From: Bacillota bacterium
Lineage (GTDB): Bacteria > Bacillota > Sulfobacillia > JAJZYS01 > JAJYTV01
Assembly (NCBI GenBank): GCA_021792885.1
Contig: JAJYTV010000101.1
Span: 1 to 6,775 of the forward strand
Length of the DNA stretch: 6,775 nucleotides
Direction: 5' to 3'
Below the pieces are notes generated by a model. That model was given only the letters and a program-made list of their open reading frames with translations, searched no databases and was not told the origin of the DNA. Positions 1 through 6,775 of the stretch are shown piece by piece. A program made the translations under genes and the position numbers. Each line of letters begins with the position of its first letter. Position 1 is the stretch's first letter.

Positions 1-1
1 C

Positions 2-55
2 GGGGACGACGGCTACGTCCTGACCAACGCCCAGGGCTACATCACCCAGAAGTGA
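2..55 (+). CDS. C-terminal tail of an unidentified protein (partial)
   Basis: Only the last 17 codons and the TGA stop lie in the window. The visible tail reads GDDGYVLTNAQGYITQK. The frame is supported by codon use like that of the neighbours and by the fit of the stop to the next gene: the TGA at 53-55 overlaps the GAGG Shine-Dalgarno (54-57) of the DoxX-family gene that starts at 66. The two genes are therefore very likely cotranscribed and translationally coupled. I do not recognise the family from so short a tail, and no function is proposed. Confidence 0.6.
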   Translation, partial: GDDGYVLTNAQGYITQK

Positions 56-65
56 GGCGAGCGAC

Positions 66-509
66 GTGAAGTCAAAGATTGCAGCGCCCGCGCGCGGAAT
101 CTCCCATGACGCCCTGCGCCAGCTCGTCGCGAGAGCCGGCCTCGGCTTCGTCCTGATCTGGTTCGGGGTGGGGGAGCTCTGGCAGCCGAGCCAGTGGACC
201 GGCTATATCCCGGCATTCCTGCACGGCCTGCCGCAGGTGCCGATGATCCTCGTGCACGGCTACGTGCTGTTCGCCGCGGGAGCCCTCCTCCTGCTCGGGC
301 AGTGGACGCGCCCGATGGCGGCGCTCGCGGCCCTCATGCTGCTCTCCATCGTCGGCTCGCTGATGCTGAACGGCGGCGGCACCTCACTCTACGTGCGCGA
401 CATCGGCCTTCTCGCCCTCTCGCTCACGCTGCTGCTCGAGAAGGACTACTCCTACACCCTCGATGACCTCTGGGGACGCACCGCTCTCCTGCGGCCGAGC
501 GCCCGCTGA
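66..509 (+). CDS. DoxX-family integral membrane protein
   Basis: A 147-residue, very hydrophobic protein. It starts at GTG with the ribosome binding site GAGG at 54-57, 8 nt upstream. About four membrane segments can be seen: residues 22-37, 58-78, 83-100 and 111-125. Family signs are the early R-A-G-L-G-F stretch leading into W-F-G (about 23-34), and the late L-Y-V-R-D-I-G-L-L motif (about 108-116), the usual RD motif before the last helix. DoxX proteins are small four-helix membrane proteins. Some are subunits of thiosulfate:quinone oxidoreductase, others act with redox or thiol-stress partners, and most are uncharacterised. The length is usual for the family. It is tightly linked to the unidentified upstream gene, which may be its functional partner. 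Membership is fairly sure; the substrate or partner cannot be told from the sequence. Confidence 0.8.
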   Translation: MKSKIAAPARGISHDALRQLVARAGLGFVLIWFGVGELWQPSQWTGYIPAFLHGLPQVPMILVHGYVLFAAGALLLLGQWTRPMAALAALMLLSIVGSLMLNGGGTSLYVRDIGLLALSLTLLLEKDYSYTLDDLWGRTALLRPSAR

Positions 510-532
510 ACGCCCAAGACCCCCTCTGCGCA

Positions 533-562
533 TTGCCCTCCCCGCGCCACCTTCGGTAGACT
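533..562 (+). promoter_or_regulatory. Candidate sigma-70 type promoter of niaR
   Basis: TTGCCC at 533-538 (4 of 6 to TTGACA) and TAGACT at 557-562 (4 of 6 to TATAAT) are separated by 18 nt, in the 73-nt gap between the DoxX gene and niaR. Transcription would begin near 569, leaving a leader of only about 14 nt. That would cut close to or into the ribosome binding site at 568-573, so either the exact start or the -10 assignment is uncertain. Prediction by eye only. Confidence 0.35.
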
Positions 563-573
563 GGGGCGGGAGG
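537..573 (+). promoter_or_regulatory. Imperfect inverted repeat covering the niaR ribosome binding site
   Basis: CCTCCC at 537-542 is an exact complement of GGGAGG at 568-573, the Shine-Dalgarno of niaR. Pairing can continue with a one-base bulge (G544-C567, C545-G566) and C547-G564, C548-G563, leaving a 14-nt loop that holds the predicted -10. In a transcript reading through from the DoxX gene this hairpin would hide the niaR ribosome binding site. A transcript from the local promoter would lack the left arm. The structure is seen in the sequence; the function is inference. Confidence 0.3.
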
Positions 574-582
574 CGGCAGGCA

Positions 583-1083
583 ATGCGCAGGGAGGATCTG
601 CTGCGTACGCTCGAACTCGCCAAGGAACCGCTGGCGGGCGGATACCTCGCGGAACGCTTCGGCGTGTCGCGACAGGTGATCGTGCAGGACATCGCGCTCC
701 TGCGCGCGGAAGGTGCCGCGATCGAGGCCACGACGCGCGGCTACCGGCTCGCACGCGCCTTCGACGGGGTGCGGGACGCCTTCGGCGTGCTACACCCGCC
801 CGAGGCGACGGAACTTGAACTCAACACGCTCGTCGATCTCGGCATCGCCGTGATCGACGTCGTCGTCTACCACCCGATCTACGGCGAGCTCCGCGGGGGG
901 CTCGACCTGCATTCGCGGCGCGACGTCGCGCAGTTCGTGGAACGCGTGCGCGACCAGCGCACCACGCTCCTGAGCAGCCTCACTTCGGGGCGCCACGTCC
1001 ACACCGTGGAGGCGAAAGACGTCGAGACGCTCAAAGCGGGGCGCCTTGCGCTAGCGGATCTCGGGATCCTGTACGAAGGCTGA
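583..1083 (+). CDS. niaR: Niacin-responsive NAD-biosynthesis repressor (HTH plus 3H domain)
   Basis: A 166-residue protein, the usual NiaR (YrxA) length. The N-terminal winged helix-turn-helix covers about residues 3-55, with the helix pair L-A-E-R-F-G-V-S-R-Q-V-I-V-Q-D-I and a wing ending G-Y-R-L. The C-terminal 3H domain (about 70-163) carries the family blocks Y-H-P-I-Y-G (96-101), L-D-L-H-S-R-R-D (107-114) and G-R-H-V-H-T-V-E (136-143). NiaR represses NAD synthesis and niacin uptake genes when niacin is plentiful. H71, E79, H138 and H140 have the same spacing as the metal ligands I recall for the Thermotoga maritima protein TM1602 (H79, E87, H146, H148), so a metal-bound effector domain is likely. 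The start is the ATG at 583, with GGGAGG at 568-573; the reading frame is open back to 463, but that part overlaps the DoxX gene and has no family similarity. No NAD biosynthesis gene is in view, and the convergent NCS1 permease is the nearest possible target. The 3' end overlaps the permease gene by 53 bp. Confidence 0.9.
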   Translation: MRREDLLRTLELAKEPLAGGYLAERFGVSRQVIVQDIALLRAEGAAIEATTRGYRLARAFDGVRDAFGVLHPPEATELELNTLVDLGIAVIDVVVYHPIYGELRGGLDLHSRRDVAQFVERVRDQRTTLLSSLTSGRHVHTVEAKDVETLKAGRLALADLGILYEG

Positions 1084-2317
1084 CCGCGTAGACGGCGGCG
1101 GCCACCGCAAAGCCCACGTAGTAGGCGAGGTCGCCCCCGCCCAGCGCGCGGGCGACCGGGCCCTCGAAGAGGGTTTGCGACATGAAGGGGATCGACGCGA
1201 GGAGTCCGACGAGGAAGGCGTAGATGCCCGGCCGTACTGCCCGCTCGTTCCCTCCGCCCTGCCGTACGCCCTGCACCAGCACGACGCCGAGCCAGGGCGC
1301 AACCCAGTAGGAGAGCAGCAGCAGGAAGTTCTCGTAGTCGCCGGAGAAGCCGCGCGCGCCGAGGTAGGCGAGCAGCGCGCCAAGCGCCCCGACGACCACG
1401 GTGGCGACGCTCCGCCTCAGGCGCACGTCGAGCGTCAGGAGCGCCGTCGCGCCCGTGTAGATGTTGAGCACGTTGGCGCTCACGGTGCCGAGGATGCCTG
1501 CGGCGAAGACGAAGAGGCCGAGCCCGCCCGCGGCGGTGCGAAGGAGCGGCACCGCGGACGAGAGGTGAAGGCGCGCCGCGAGCACGACGCCGATCACCTC
1601 GACCCAGGCCGACGAGAGGAAGGCGCCGAGGAACGCCATCCAGAAGACGCGCCCTCCGGAGGTGGTCTGCGGCAGGTAGCGCGAGTAGTCCGAGGCGTAG
1701 GGCGCCCACGAGAAGAGGTAGGAGGCGGTGATCGCCACCTCGAGGGCGAAGCTGCCGAAGGGAACGCCGCCGCCAACGGGCGGCAGGCCTCCCGCGACGG
1801 CCTTCCAGGTGAAGAACGCGAAGGTTGCGAAGAGCAGGACGGACGCGATGCGCTCCACCCGGTGCACGAGATCGTGGCCGACGAACGCGACCGCCACCTG
1901 CAGCAGCGAGAGCAGCAGGAGCCCGACCGCGAACGGCAGGTGCAGCAGCTGCGCCGTCAGTTCGCCGCCCAAGACAGAGTTGACCGCGAACCAGCCGAGA
2001 CACGAGACCCAGTTGAGCGCGGCGGGCAGGTATGCCCCCCGGCGCCCGAAGGAAGCGCGGGACTGGACGAGCTGCGCGAGGCCCGAGCGCGGCCCGAGGC
2101 GCGACGCGAGGGCGAGCAGCAGCGCGCCGATGGCGCTGCCGAGCACGACGGCCGCCACGGCAGCCCCTGCGCCGAGACCGAGCTCCACGCCGAGCACGCC
2201 GAGGAACCAGGCCGGAATGCCGAGATTCGCCGCGAACCACAGGGAGAAGAGAGACCCTACCTTGCCGTGCCGCGCATCCGCAGGCACCGGATCGATGCCG
2301 TACTGCTCTGGCTGCAT
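1031..2317 (-). CDS. NCS1-family permease (purine, cytosine, allantoin or related substrate)
   Basis: A 428-residue polytopic membrane protein with about 12 hydrophobic segments. It starts at ATG (2317-2315) with GGGGTG 5 nt upstream (2328-2323). NCS1 (PF02133-type) signs run in order: the N-terminal I-D-P-V-P-A-D-A-R-H-G block (8-18), W-F-A-A-N-L-G-I (27-34), V-Q-S-R-A-S-F-G-R-R-G (84-94), W-A-P-Y-A-S-D-Y-S-R-Y-L-P (204-216), N-I-Y-T-G-A-T-A-L-L (285-294), L-L-S-Y-W-V-A-P-W-L-G-V (334-345), and a late D-L-A-Y-Y-V-G-F block (396-403). The family brings nucleobases, hydantoins, allantoin, thiamine or pyridoxine-like compounds into the cell with Na+ or H+. The substrate cannot be read from these motifs. 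The gene faces niaR with overlapping 3' ends, and its upstream region has TGTC repeats that could bind NiaR, so a niacin-related substrate is a hypothesis only. It is separated from upstream fabI by a hairpin and has its own promoter candidate. Confidence 0.85.
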   Translation of the reverse strand: MQPEQYGIDPVPADARHGKVGSLFSLWFAANLGIPAWFLGVLGVELGLGAGAAVAAVVLGSAIGALLLALASRLGPRSGLAQLVQSRASFGRRGAYLPAALNWVSCLGWFAVNSVLGGELTAQLLHLPFAVGLLLLSLLQVAVAFVGHDLVHRVERIASVLLFATFAFFTWKAVAGGLPPVGGGVPFGSFALEVAITASYLFSWAPYASDYSRYLPQTTSGGRVFWMAFLGAFLSSAWVEVIGVVLAARLHLSSAVPLLRTAAGGLGLFVFAAGILGTVSANVLNIYTGATALLTLDVRLRRSVATVVVGALGALLAYLGARGFSGDYENFLLLLSYWVAPWLGVVLVQGVRQGGGNERAVRPGIYAFLVGLLASIPFMSQTLFEGPVARALGGGDLAYYVGFAVAAAVYAVSLRTGSRDPLAQGAPL

Positions 2318-2333
2318 GCCATCACCCCGACCG

Positions 2334-2363
2334 AGCGTAGTGTCATGGCATCTGTCTTGTCAA
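2334..2363 (-). promoter_or_regulatory. Candidate promoter of the NCS1 permease with TGTC repeats (possible NiaR operator)
   Basis: On the minus strand TTGACA (2363-2358) is a perfect -35 element. TACGCT (2339-2334, 3 of 6) lies 18 nt downstream as a weak -10. On the plus strand three TGTC units fall inside this span, at 2341-2344, 2353-2356 and 2358-2361. The last two form TGTCTTGTCA, one base from the TGTCTTGACA core that I remember for Firmicute NiaR sites. A repressor bound here would cover the -35. If the -10 is right, the transcript would begin close to 2327, almost at the ribosome binding site, so its position is doubtful. The -35 and repeats are seen; regulation by NiaR is inference and the consensus is from memory. 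Confidence 0.4.
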
Positions 2364-2396
2364 CTTGCCCTTGCCCACGACCCCATGAACGACGCT

Positions 2397-2422
2397 GGGC
2401 GGGTCCCCGAAGGGACCCGCCC
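2397..2422 (-). terminator. Hairpin after fabI, 11-bp perfect stem with a UUCG loop
   Basis: GGGCGGGTCCC (2397-2407) and GGGACCCGCCC (2412-2422) are perfect reverse complements around a 4-base loop. Read on the minus strand, the direction of fabI, the loop is TTCG closed by a C-G pair, the very stable cUUCGg tetraloop. It begins 14 nt after the fabI stop and ends before the permease promoter. No run of U follows in either direction, so this is either a U-poor terminator or a 3'-end stabiliser. The orientation is set by the tetraloop and the position behind fabI. Confidence 0.7.
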
Positions 2423-2436
2423 GCAGCGCGGCGTCC

Positions 2437-3213
2437 TTAGTTCGCCATGATGTGGAAGCCGGCATCCACAAAGAGGACGTTGCCCGTAATGTTCCGCGCC
2501 CAGTCCGACAGCAGGAAGACGGCGGCGTCCCCGACGTCCTCCTGGGTGATGTTGCGGCGCAGGGGAGAGCGCTCGGGCAGCTGGCTCATGGCACTGTGCG
2601 CGCTCTTCACCCCGGCAGCCGCGAGTGTGCGCAGCGGTCCCGCCGAGATCGCGTTGACCCGGACGTTGTCGCTGCCGAGCTCCCACGCCAGGTAGCGCAC
2701 CGACATTTCGAGCGCGGCCTTCGCCACGCCCATCACGTTGTAGCTCGGCATGACCCGCTCTCCCCCGAGGGCGGTCATCGTCACGACCGACCCGCCGCCC
2801 GCCGCCCGCAAGAGAGGCAGGACGCTGCGCGTCAAGGCGACGAGCGAGTACGCGCTGACATCCTGCGCGAGGGCGAAGCCGTCGCGCGAGGTGTCGACGA
2901 AGCCGCCGGCGAGGTCTTCCGCCTTCGCGAACGCGATCGAATGCACGACGATGTCGAGCCTATCCCACCGCTTGGCTAGCGACGCCGCCATCGCCGCGAG
3001 CGAGGCGTCGTCGGCCACGTCCAGCGGAAGGGTCACGGTCGAGGGCGGCAGTTCGGGGAGGAGCTTCTCGAGGTTCTGCTGGAAGCGCTCATGCTGGTAG
3101 GTGAGGGCGAGCTCCGCCCCCTCCCGCGAGAGCGCCTTCGCGATGGCCCATGCGATGCTGCGCTTGTTCGCGACCCCGGTGACGAGGGCGCGCTTTCCAG
3201 TAAGCAATCCCAA
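2437..3213 (-). CDS. fabI: Enoyl-[acyl-carrier-protein] reductase [NADH], FabI type
   Basis: A 258-residue Rossmann-fold SDR enzyme that reduces the trans-2-enoyl-ACP double bond in the last step of each cycle of type II fatty acid synthesis. The length fits the family (E. coli 262). The FabI-type NAD-binding loop G-V-A-N-K-R-S-I-A is at 13-21, H-S-I-A-F-A at 91-96, and the catalytic block S-Y-N-V-M-G-V-A-K-A-A-L-E gives Y158 and K165 (Y-x6-K). The helix motif A-I-S-A-G-P-L-R-T-L-A follows at 188-198, and the end has V-D-A-G-F-H-I-M. The start is TTG at 3213-3211, because GGAGGT lies 8 nt upstream (3227-3222) and the protein then begins M-G-L-L-T-G-K-R-A-L-V-T-G, as FabI should. Oddity: the position of E. 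coli Y146 (Phe in InhA) is A148 here. The gene lies 76 bp after the YyaL-like gene and no clear promoter is seen between them, so cotranscription is possible. Confidence 0.93.
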   Translation of the reverse strand: MGLLTGKRALVTGVANKRSIAWAIAKALSREGAELALTYQHERFQQNLEKLLPELPPSTVTLPLDVADDASLAAMAASLAKRWDRLDIVVHSIAFAKAEDLAGGFVDTSRDGFALAQDVSAYSLVALTRSVLPLLRAAGGGSVVTMTALGGERVMPSYNVMGVAKAALEMSVRYLAWELGSDNVRVNAISAGPLRTLAAAGVKSAHSAMSQLPERSPLRRNITQEDVGDAAVFLLSDWARNITGNVLFVDAGFHIMAN

Positions 3214-3227
3214 AGGATGAGACCTCC
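3211..3227 (-). promoter_or_regulatory. Ribosome binding site that fixes the TTG start of fabI
   Basis: GGAGGT at 3227-3222 on the minus strand lies 8 nt before TTG (3213-3211). The first in-frame ATG upstream (3264-3262) has no comparable site and would add 17 residues without family similarity, so the TTG is preferred. Confidence 0.8.
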
Positions 3228-3289
3228 ATTCGGCCGCCGATCGGCGAGCCGGACTTTGCCCCATGATTCGCCCCAGGGGGGACGGGTTC

Positions 3290-5320
<2,031 letters not shown>

Positions 5321-5339
5321 GATCTCCCCCCTGACCACT

Positions 5340-5368
5340 AAGGTATCCGACCCACCGCCCTGTTCCAA
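5340..5368 (-). promoter_or_regulatory. Candidate promoter of the YyaL-like gene
   Basis: On the minus strand TTGGAA (5368-5363, 4 of 6) and TACCTT (5345-5340, 3 of 6) are separated by exactly 17 nt. Transcription would begin near 5333, with the ribosome binding site GGGGGAG (5330-5324) and the ATG at 5320 following. The spacing is good but the -10 is weak. The match was made by eye. Confidence 0.35.
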
Positions 5369-5383
5369 CGCCGCCCAGGCGTT
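5367..5383. repeat. Inverted repeat between the divergent YyaL-like gene and uppP
   Basis: AACGCC (5367-5372) and GGCGTT (5378-5383) are perfect reverse complements separated by 5 nt. The repeat touches the predicted -35 of the YyaL-like gene and ends 25 nt before the uppP -10, so a bound protein could affect both promoters. The arms are only 6 bp in GC-rich DNA, and chance is a real possibility. Confidence 0.3.
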
Positions 5384-5405
5384 TCCATGTTCGAGGGGAG
5401 GGCTA

Positions 5406-5414
5406 TGCTATAAT
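5406..5414 (+). promoter_or_regulatory. Extended -10 promoter of uppP-ftsK
   Basis: TGC followed by TATAAT (5409-5414) is a full-consensus extended -10 element, striking in such GC-rich DNA. No good -35 is seen at 16-18 nt, which extended -10 promoters can do without. Transcription would begin near 5421, giving about 27 nt of leader with GAGG (5436-5439) 8 nt before the GTG at 5448. The neighbouring in-frame GTG at 5427 would have almost no leader. Confidence 0.7.
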
Positions 5415-5447
5415 CGTTGCCGACCCGTGCGTCGCGAGGCAGCGGAC

Positions 5448-6203
5448 GTGACGCCGTCGGGCGCCCTTCTGCTGGGCATCCTGCAGGGGCTGACAGAGTT
5501 TTTGCCCATCTCGAGTTCCGGCCACCTGGCCATGCTGCAGCGCCTTCTCGGCGTCGATTCCGGCCAGGTCGGCCTGGCGGTCGCCGCGCACGTCGGCACG
5601 CTGGTCGCCGTCCTCTGGGTGTACGGCCCTCGCCTGCGCCGAGCCCTCACGGCGGCGCCGGCACAGCGGCGCCGCTTCCTCTCCCCGTACGTCTGGGCGC
5701 TCTGCGGCACCGCCCCCGTCGCGCTTCTCCTGGCCCCCGCAGCGGAGGCCGCTTTCCGGGACCTCTCCCTCGTGGCGGTCGGGTTCCTGCTCACGAGCAT
5801 GCTCCTGCTCCTGACGGGGCGCCTGCAGCAGCGATCCGGTAGGCCCCCGCGCTGGAGCGACGCCCTCCTCGTCGGCATCGCGCAGGGGATCGCCGTCTGG
5901 CCTGGCCTCAGCCGCTCCGGCACGACGATCGCCGTCCTGCGCGGCCTCGGCAGCGACGCGGAACAGGCGGCGGAGTTCTCCTTCCTGCTCGCGGTGCCGA
6001 CGGTGGCGGCCGCCCTCCTGCGCGAACTGCTGCGCGGCGGCCTCCCGGGGCCGCTCCTGCCGCTCGCCCTCTCCGCCGCCGCCGCCGCCATCGCCGGGAT
6101 CGCGTCCCTGCGCTGGACGGTGCGCCTCTTGCGCGATGGGCGCCTCTGGTGGTTCGCTGTGTACACGCTACTGCTCGCGGGGGTGGGCCTTTGGCTCGGG
6201 TGA
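5448..6203 (+). CDS. uppP: Undecaprenyl-diphosphatase UppP (BacA)
   Basis: A 251-residue membrane enzyme that removes a phosphate from undecaprenyl diphosphate, recycling the lipid carrier for peptidoglycan and other envelope polymers. Both signature regions are present. The first is Q-G-L-T-E-F-L-P-I-S-S-S-G-H-L (13-27), with Q13 and E17 forming the (E/Q)-x3-E motif and H26 following. The second is Q-G-I-A-V-W-P-G-L-S-R-S-G-T-T (146-160), with the P-G-x-S-R-S-G core. About eight hydrophobic segments are spread over the chain. The length is slightly below the common 260-275. High expression is known to raise bacitracin tolerance in other bacteria. The GTG start at 5448 is chosen for its ribosome binding site GAGG (5436-5439) and the promoter position. 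It overlaps the ftsK-like gene by 4 nt (GTGA). Confidence 0.95.
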   Translation: MTPSGALLLGILQGLTEFLPISSSGHLAMLQRLLGVDSGQVGLAVAAHVGTLVAVLWVYGPRLRRALTAAPAQRRRFLSPYVWALCGTAPVALLLAPAAEAAFRDLSLVAVGFLLTSMLLLLTGRLQQRSGRPPRWSDALLVGIAQGIAVWPGLSRSGTTIAVLRGLGSDAEQAAEFSFLLAVPTVAAALLRELLRGGLPGPLLPLALSAAAAAIAGIASLRWTVRLLRDGRLWWFAVYTLLLAGVGLWLG

Positions 6204-6775
6204 CGAAGGCGAAGCGACGGACGAAGCGGAAGCCTCCCAGTCGGCAGCGCGAGATCTGGGGTCTCGTGCTGGCGGCAGCATCGCTGTTCGCCTTGATCTG
6301 GTACTGGCGGCCCCAGGGCCTCGTCGGCGGCCTCGTCGCGCAGGGACTCTACGGACTTTTGGGCACCGCCGCAGTCCCCTGGCTGCTCTTCCTCCTCGTG
6401 ACCGGCCTCCTCGTCGTGCGCGACACGAAGGTGCGCTCAGGCCTGCGCTGGGGCACCCTGGTGCTGCTCCTCTGGTGGACAGGCATGGCCGATGCGCTGG
6501 CACTTACCGCAGCGCGCGGCGATGCCTTGGGAAGACTCCTCGTGCACGCCCTCGACAGCCTCTTCGGTGTCACGGGTCGAGACCTCTTCCTGTTCGTCTG
6601 GCCGGTGATCACCCTGAGTTTGATGTTCAGGCCCTTCCTCGGCAGCCTGATCCGCGGCAGCGAGCGCGCCGCGAAGGAGGGCGTGCGCACGGCCTACCGC
6701 AAGGTATCCGACTTCGTCTTCGAGGAGGTGCCGGAAGGCGTCCCGCCAAAGCCGGCGCGCGCTGCGGCGCCTCCT
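6200..6775 (+). CDS. ftsK: DNA translocase FtsK/SpoIIIE, N-terminal membrane part (runs off the window)
   Basis: The open frame covers 192 codons to the window end without a stop, so it is 3'-truncated by the window, not broken. It starts at GTG (6200-6202), overlapping the uppP stop as GTGA, which implies translational coupling. The protein begins with a highly basic tail (M-T-K-A-K-R-R-T-K-R-K), then has four hydrophobic segments near residues 19-36, 41-73, 82-104 and 128-147. A soluble, Pro/Ala-rich linker starts near 176. This is the arrangement of the FtsK 4-TM domain, which anchors the hexameric ATPase at the division septum; the motor and gamma domains would lie beyond the window. The call rests on topology, the basic N-terminus and the final R-P-F-L-G plus charged helix, since no Walker motif is in view. 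Another 4-TM membrane protein is the alternative. Confidence 0.75.
   Translation, partial: MTKAKRRTKRKPPSRQREIWGLVLAAASLFALIWYWRPQGLVGGLVAQGLYGLLGTAAVPWLLFLLVTGLLVVRDTKVRSGLRWGTLVLLLWWTGMADALALTAARGDALGRLLVHALDSLFGVTGRDLFLFVWPVITLSLMFRPFLGSLIRGSERAAKEGVRTAYRKVSDFVFEEVPEGVPPKPARAAAPP

Noticed and set aside
463..582. Upstream in-frame extension of niaR to 463
   Set aside because: It lies inside the DoxX gene, has a proline/arginine-rich translation unlike NiaR, and is not needed because the ATG at 583 has a good ribosome binding site.
2316..2351. Inverted pair ATGCCAT (2316-2322) and ATGGCAT (2345-2351) as a leader hairpin over the permease start
   Set aside because: The upstream arm would lie before the predicted transcription start, and 7-bp arms 22 nt apart are weak evidence.
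879..2440. Long open frames over the permease (879-2240 minus, 1175-2440 plus, 1728-2450 plus)
   Set aside because: They overlap the clear NCS1 permease in other frames, have low-complexity, charge-rich translations and match no family.
3236..3245. GCCGATCGGC palindrome upstream of fabI as an operator
   Set aside because: It is a perfect 10-bp palindrome, but too short and too GC-rich to separate from chance, and no promoter is seen around it.
3214..3264. ATG start for fabI at 3264
   Set aside because: The 17 added residues do not look like FabI and the ribosome binding site points to the TTG at 3213.
5321..5368. ATG at 5368 as start of the YyaL-like gene
   Set aside because: The family normally begins near N-x-L-A-x-A-x-S-P-Y-L, just after the ATG at 5320, which has GGGGGAG in front. 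The predicted promoter also overlaps the extension.

Overview
This is a gene-dense, GC-rich bacterial chromosomal window with seven protein-coding genes plus the last codons of an eighth. There are no RNA genes, mobile elements or CRISPR arrays that I can see. The gene set (a NiaR-type 3H repressor, a FabI enoyl-ACP reductase, UppP, an FtsK/SpoIIIE-type translocase), the strong purine-rich ribosome binding sites and the frequent GTG/TTG starts fit a high-GC lineage of Bacillota or a nearby deep-branching group. NiaR is known mainly from Bacillota, Fusobacteria and Thermotogales. The assignment is inference; nothing here fixes the genus.

Layout. Positions 1-509 (+): the tail of an unidentified gene, then a DoxX-family membrane protein whose Shine-Dalgarno overlaps the preceding stop codon. 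Positions 583-1083 (+): niaR, a niacin-responsive repressor. Positions 2317-1031 (-): an NCS1-family nucleobase/vitamin permease that converges on niaR, the two coding regions overlapping by 53 bp at their 3' ends. Positions 3213-2437 (-): fabI, started at TTG and followed by a strong hairpin with a cUUCGg loop. Positions 5320-3290 (-): a YyaL/SPATA20-type thioredoxin-fold protein, 76 bp upstream of fabI and possibly cotranscribed with it. Positions 5448-6203 (+): uppP, read from a consensus extended -10 promoter. Position 6200 to the end (+): the 4-TM N-terminal part of an FtsK/SpoIIIE translocase, coupled to uppP by a GTGA stop/start overlap.

How the genes relate. niaR and the permease look like a regulator beside a candidate target. 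A consensus TTGACA -35 element upstream of the permease lies among three TGTC repeats that resemble the NiaR half-site as I remember it, so the permease is a candidate niacin-related transporter. fabI (last step of the fatty-acid elongation cycle) and uppP (undecaprenyl carrier recycling) are envelope genes. ftsK links the window to division and chromosome segregation. No new multi-gene defence or mobile system is visible. The points most worth following are the possible NiaR control of an NCS1 permease and a FabI with alanine where the family normally carries an aromatic residue.
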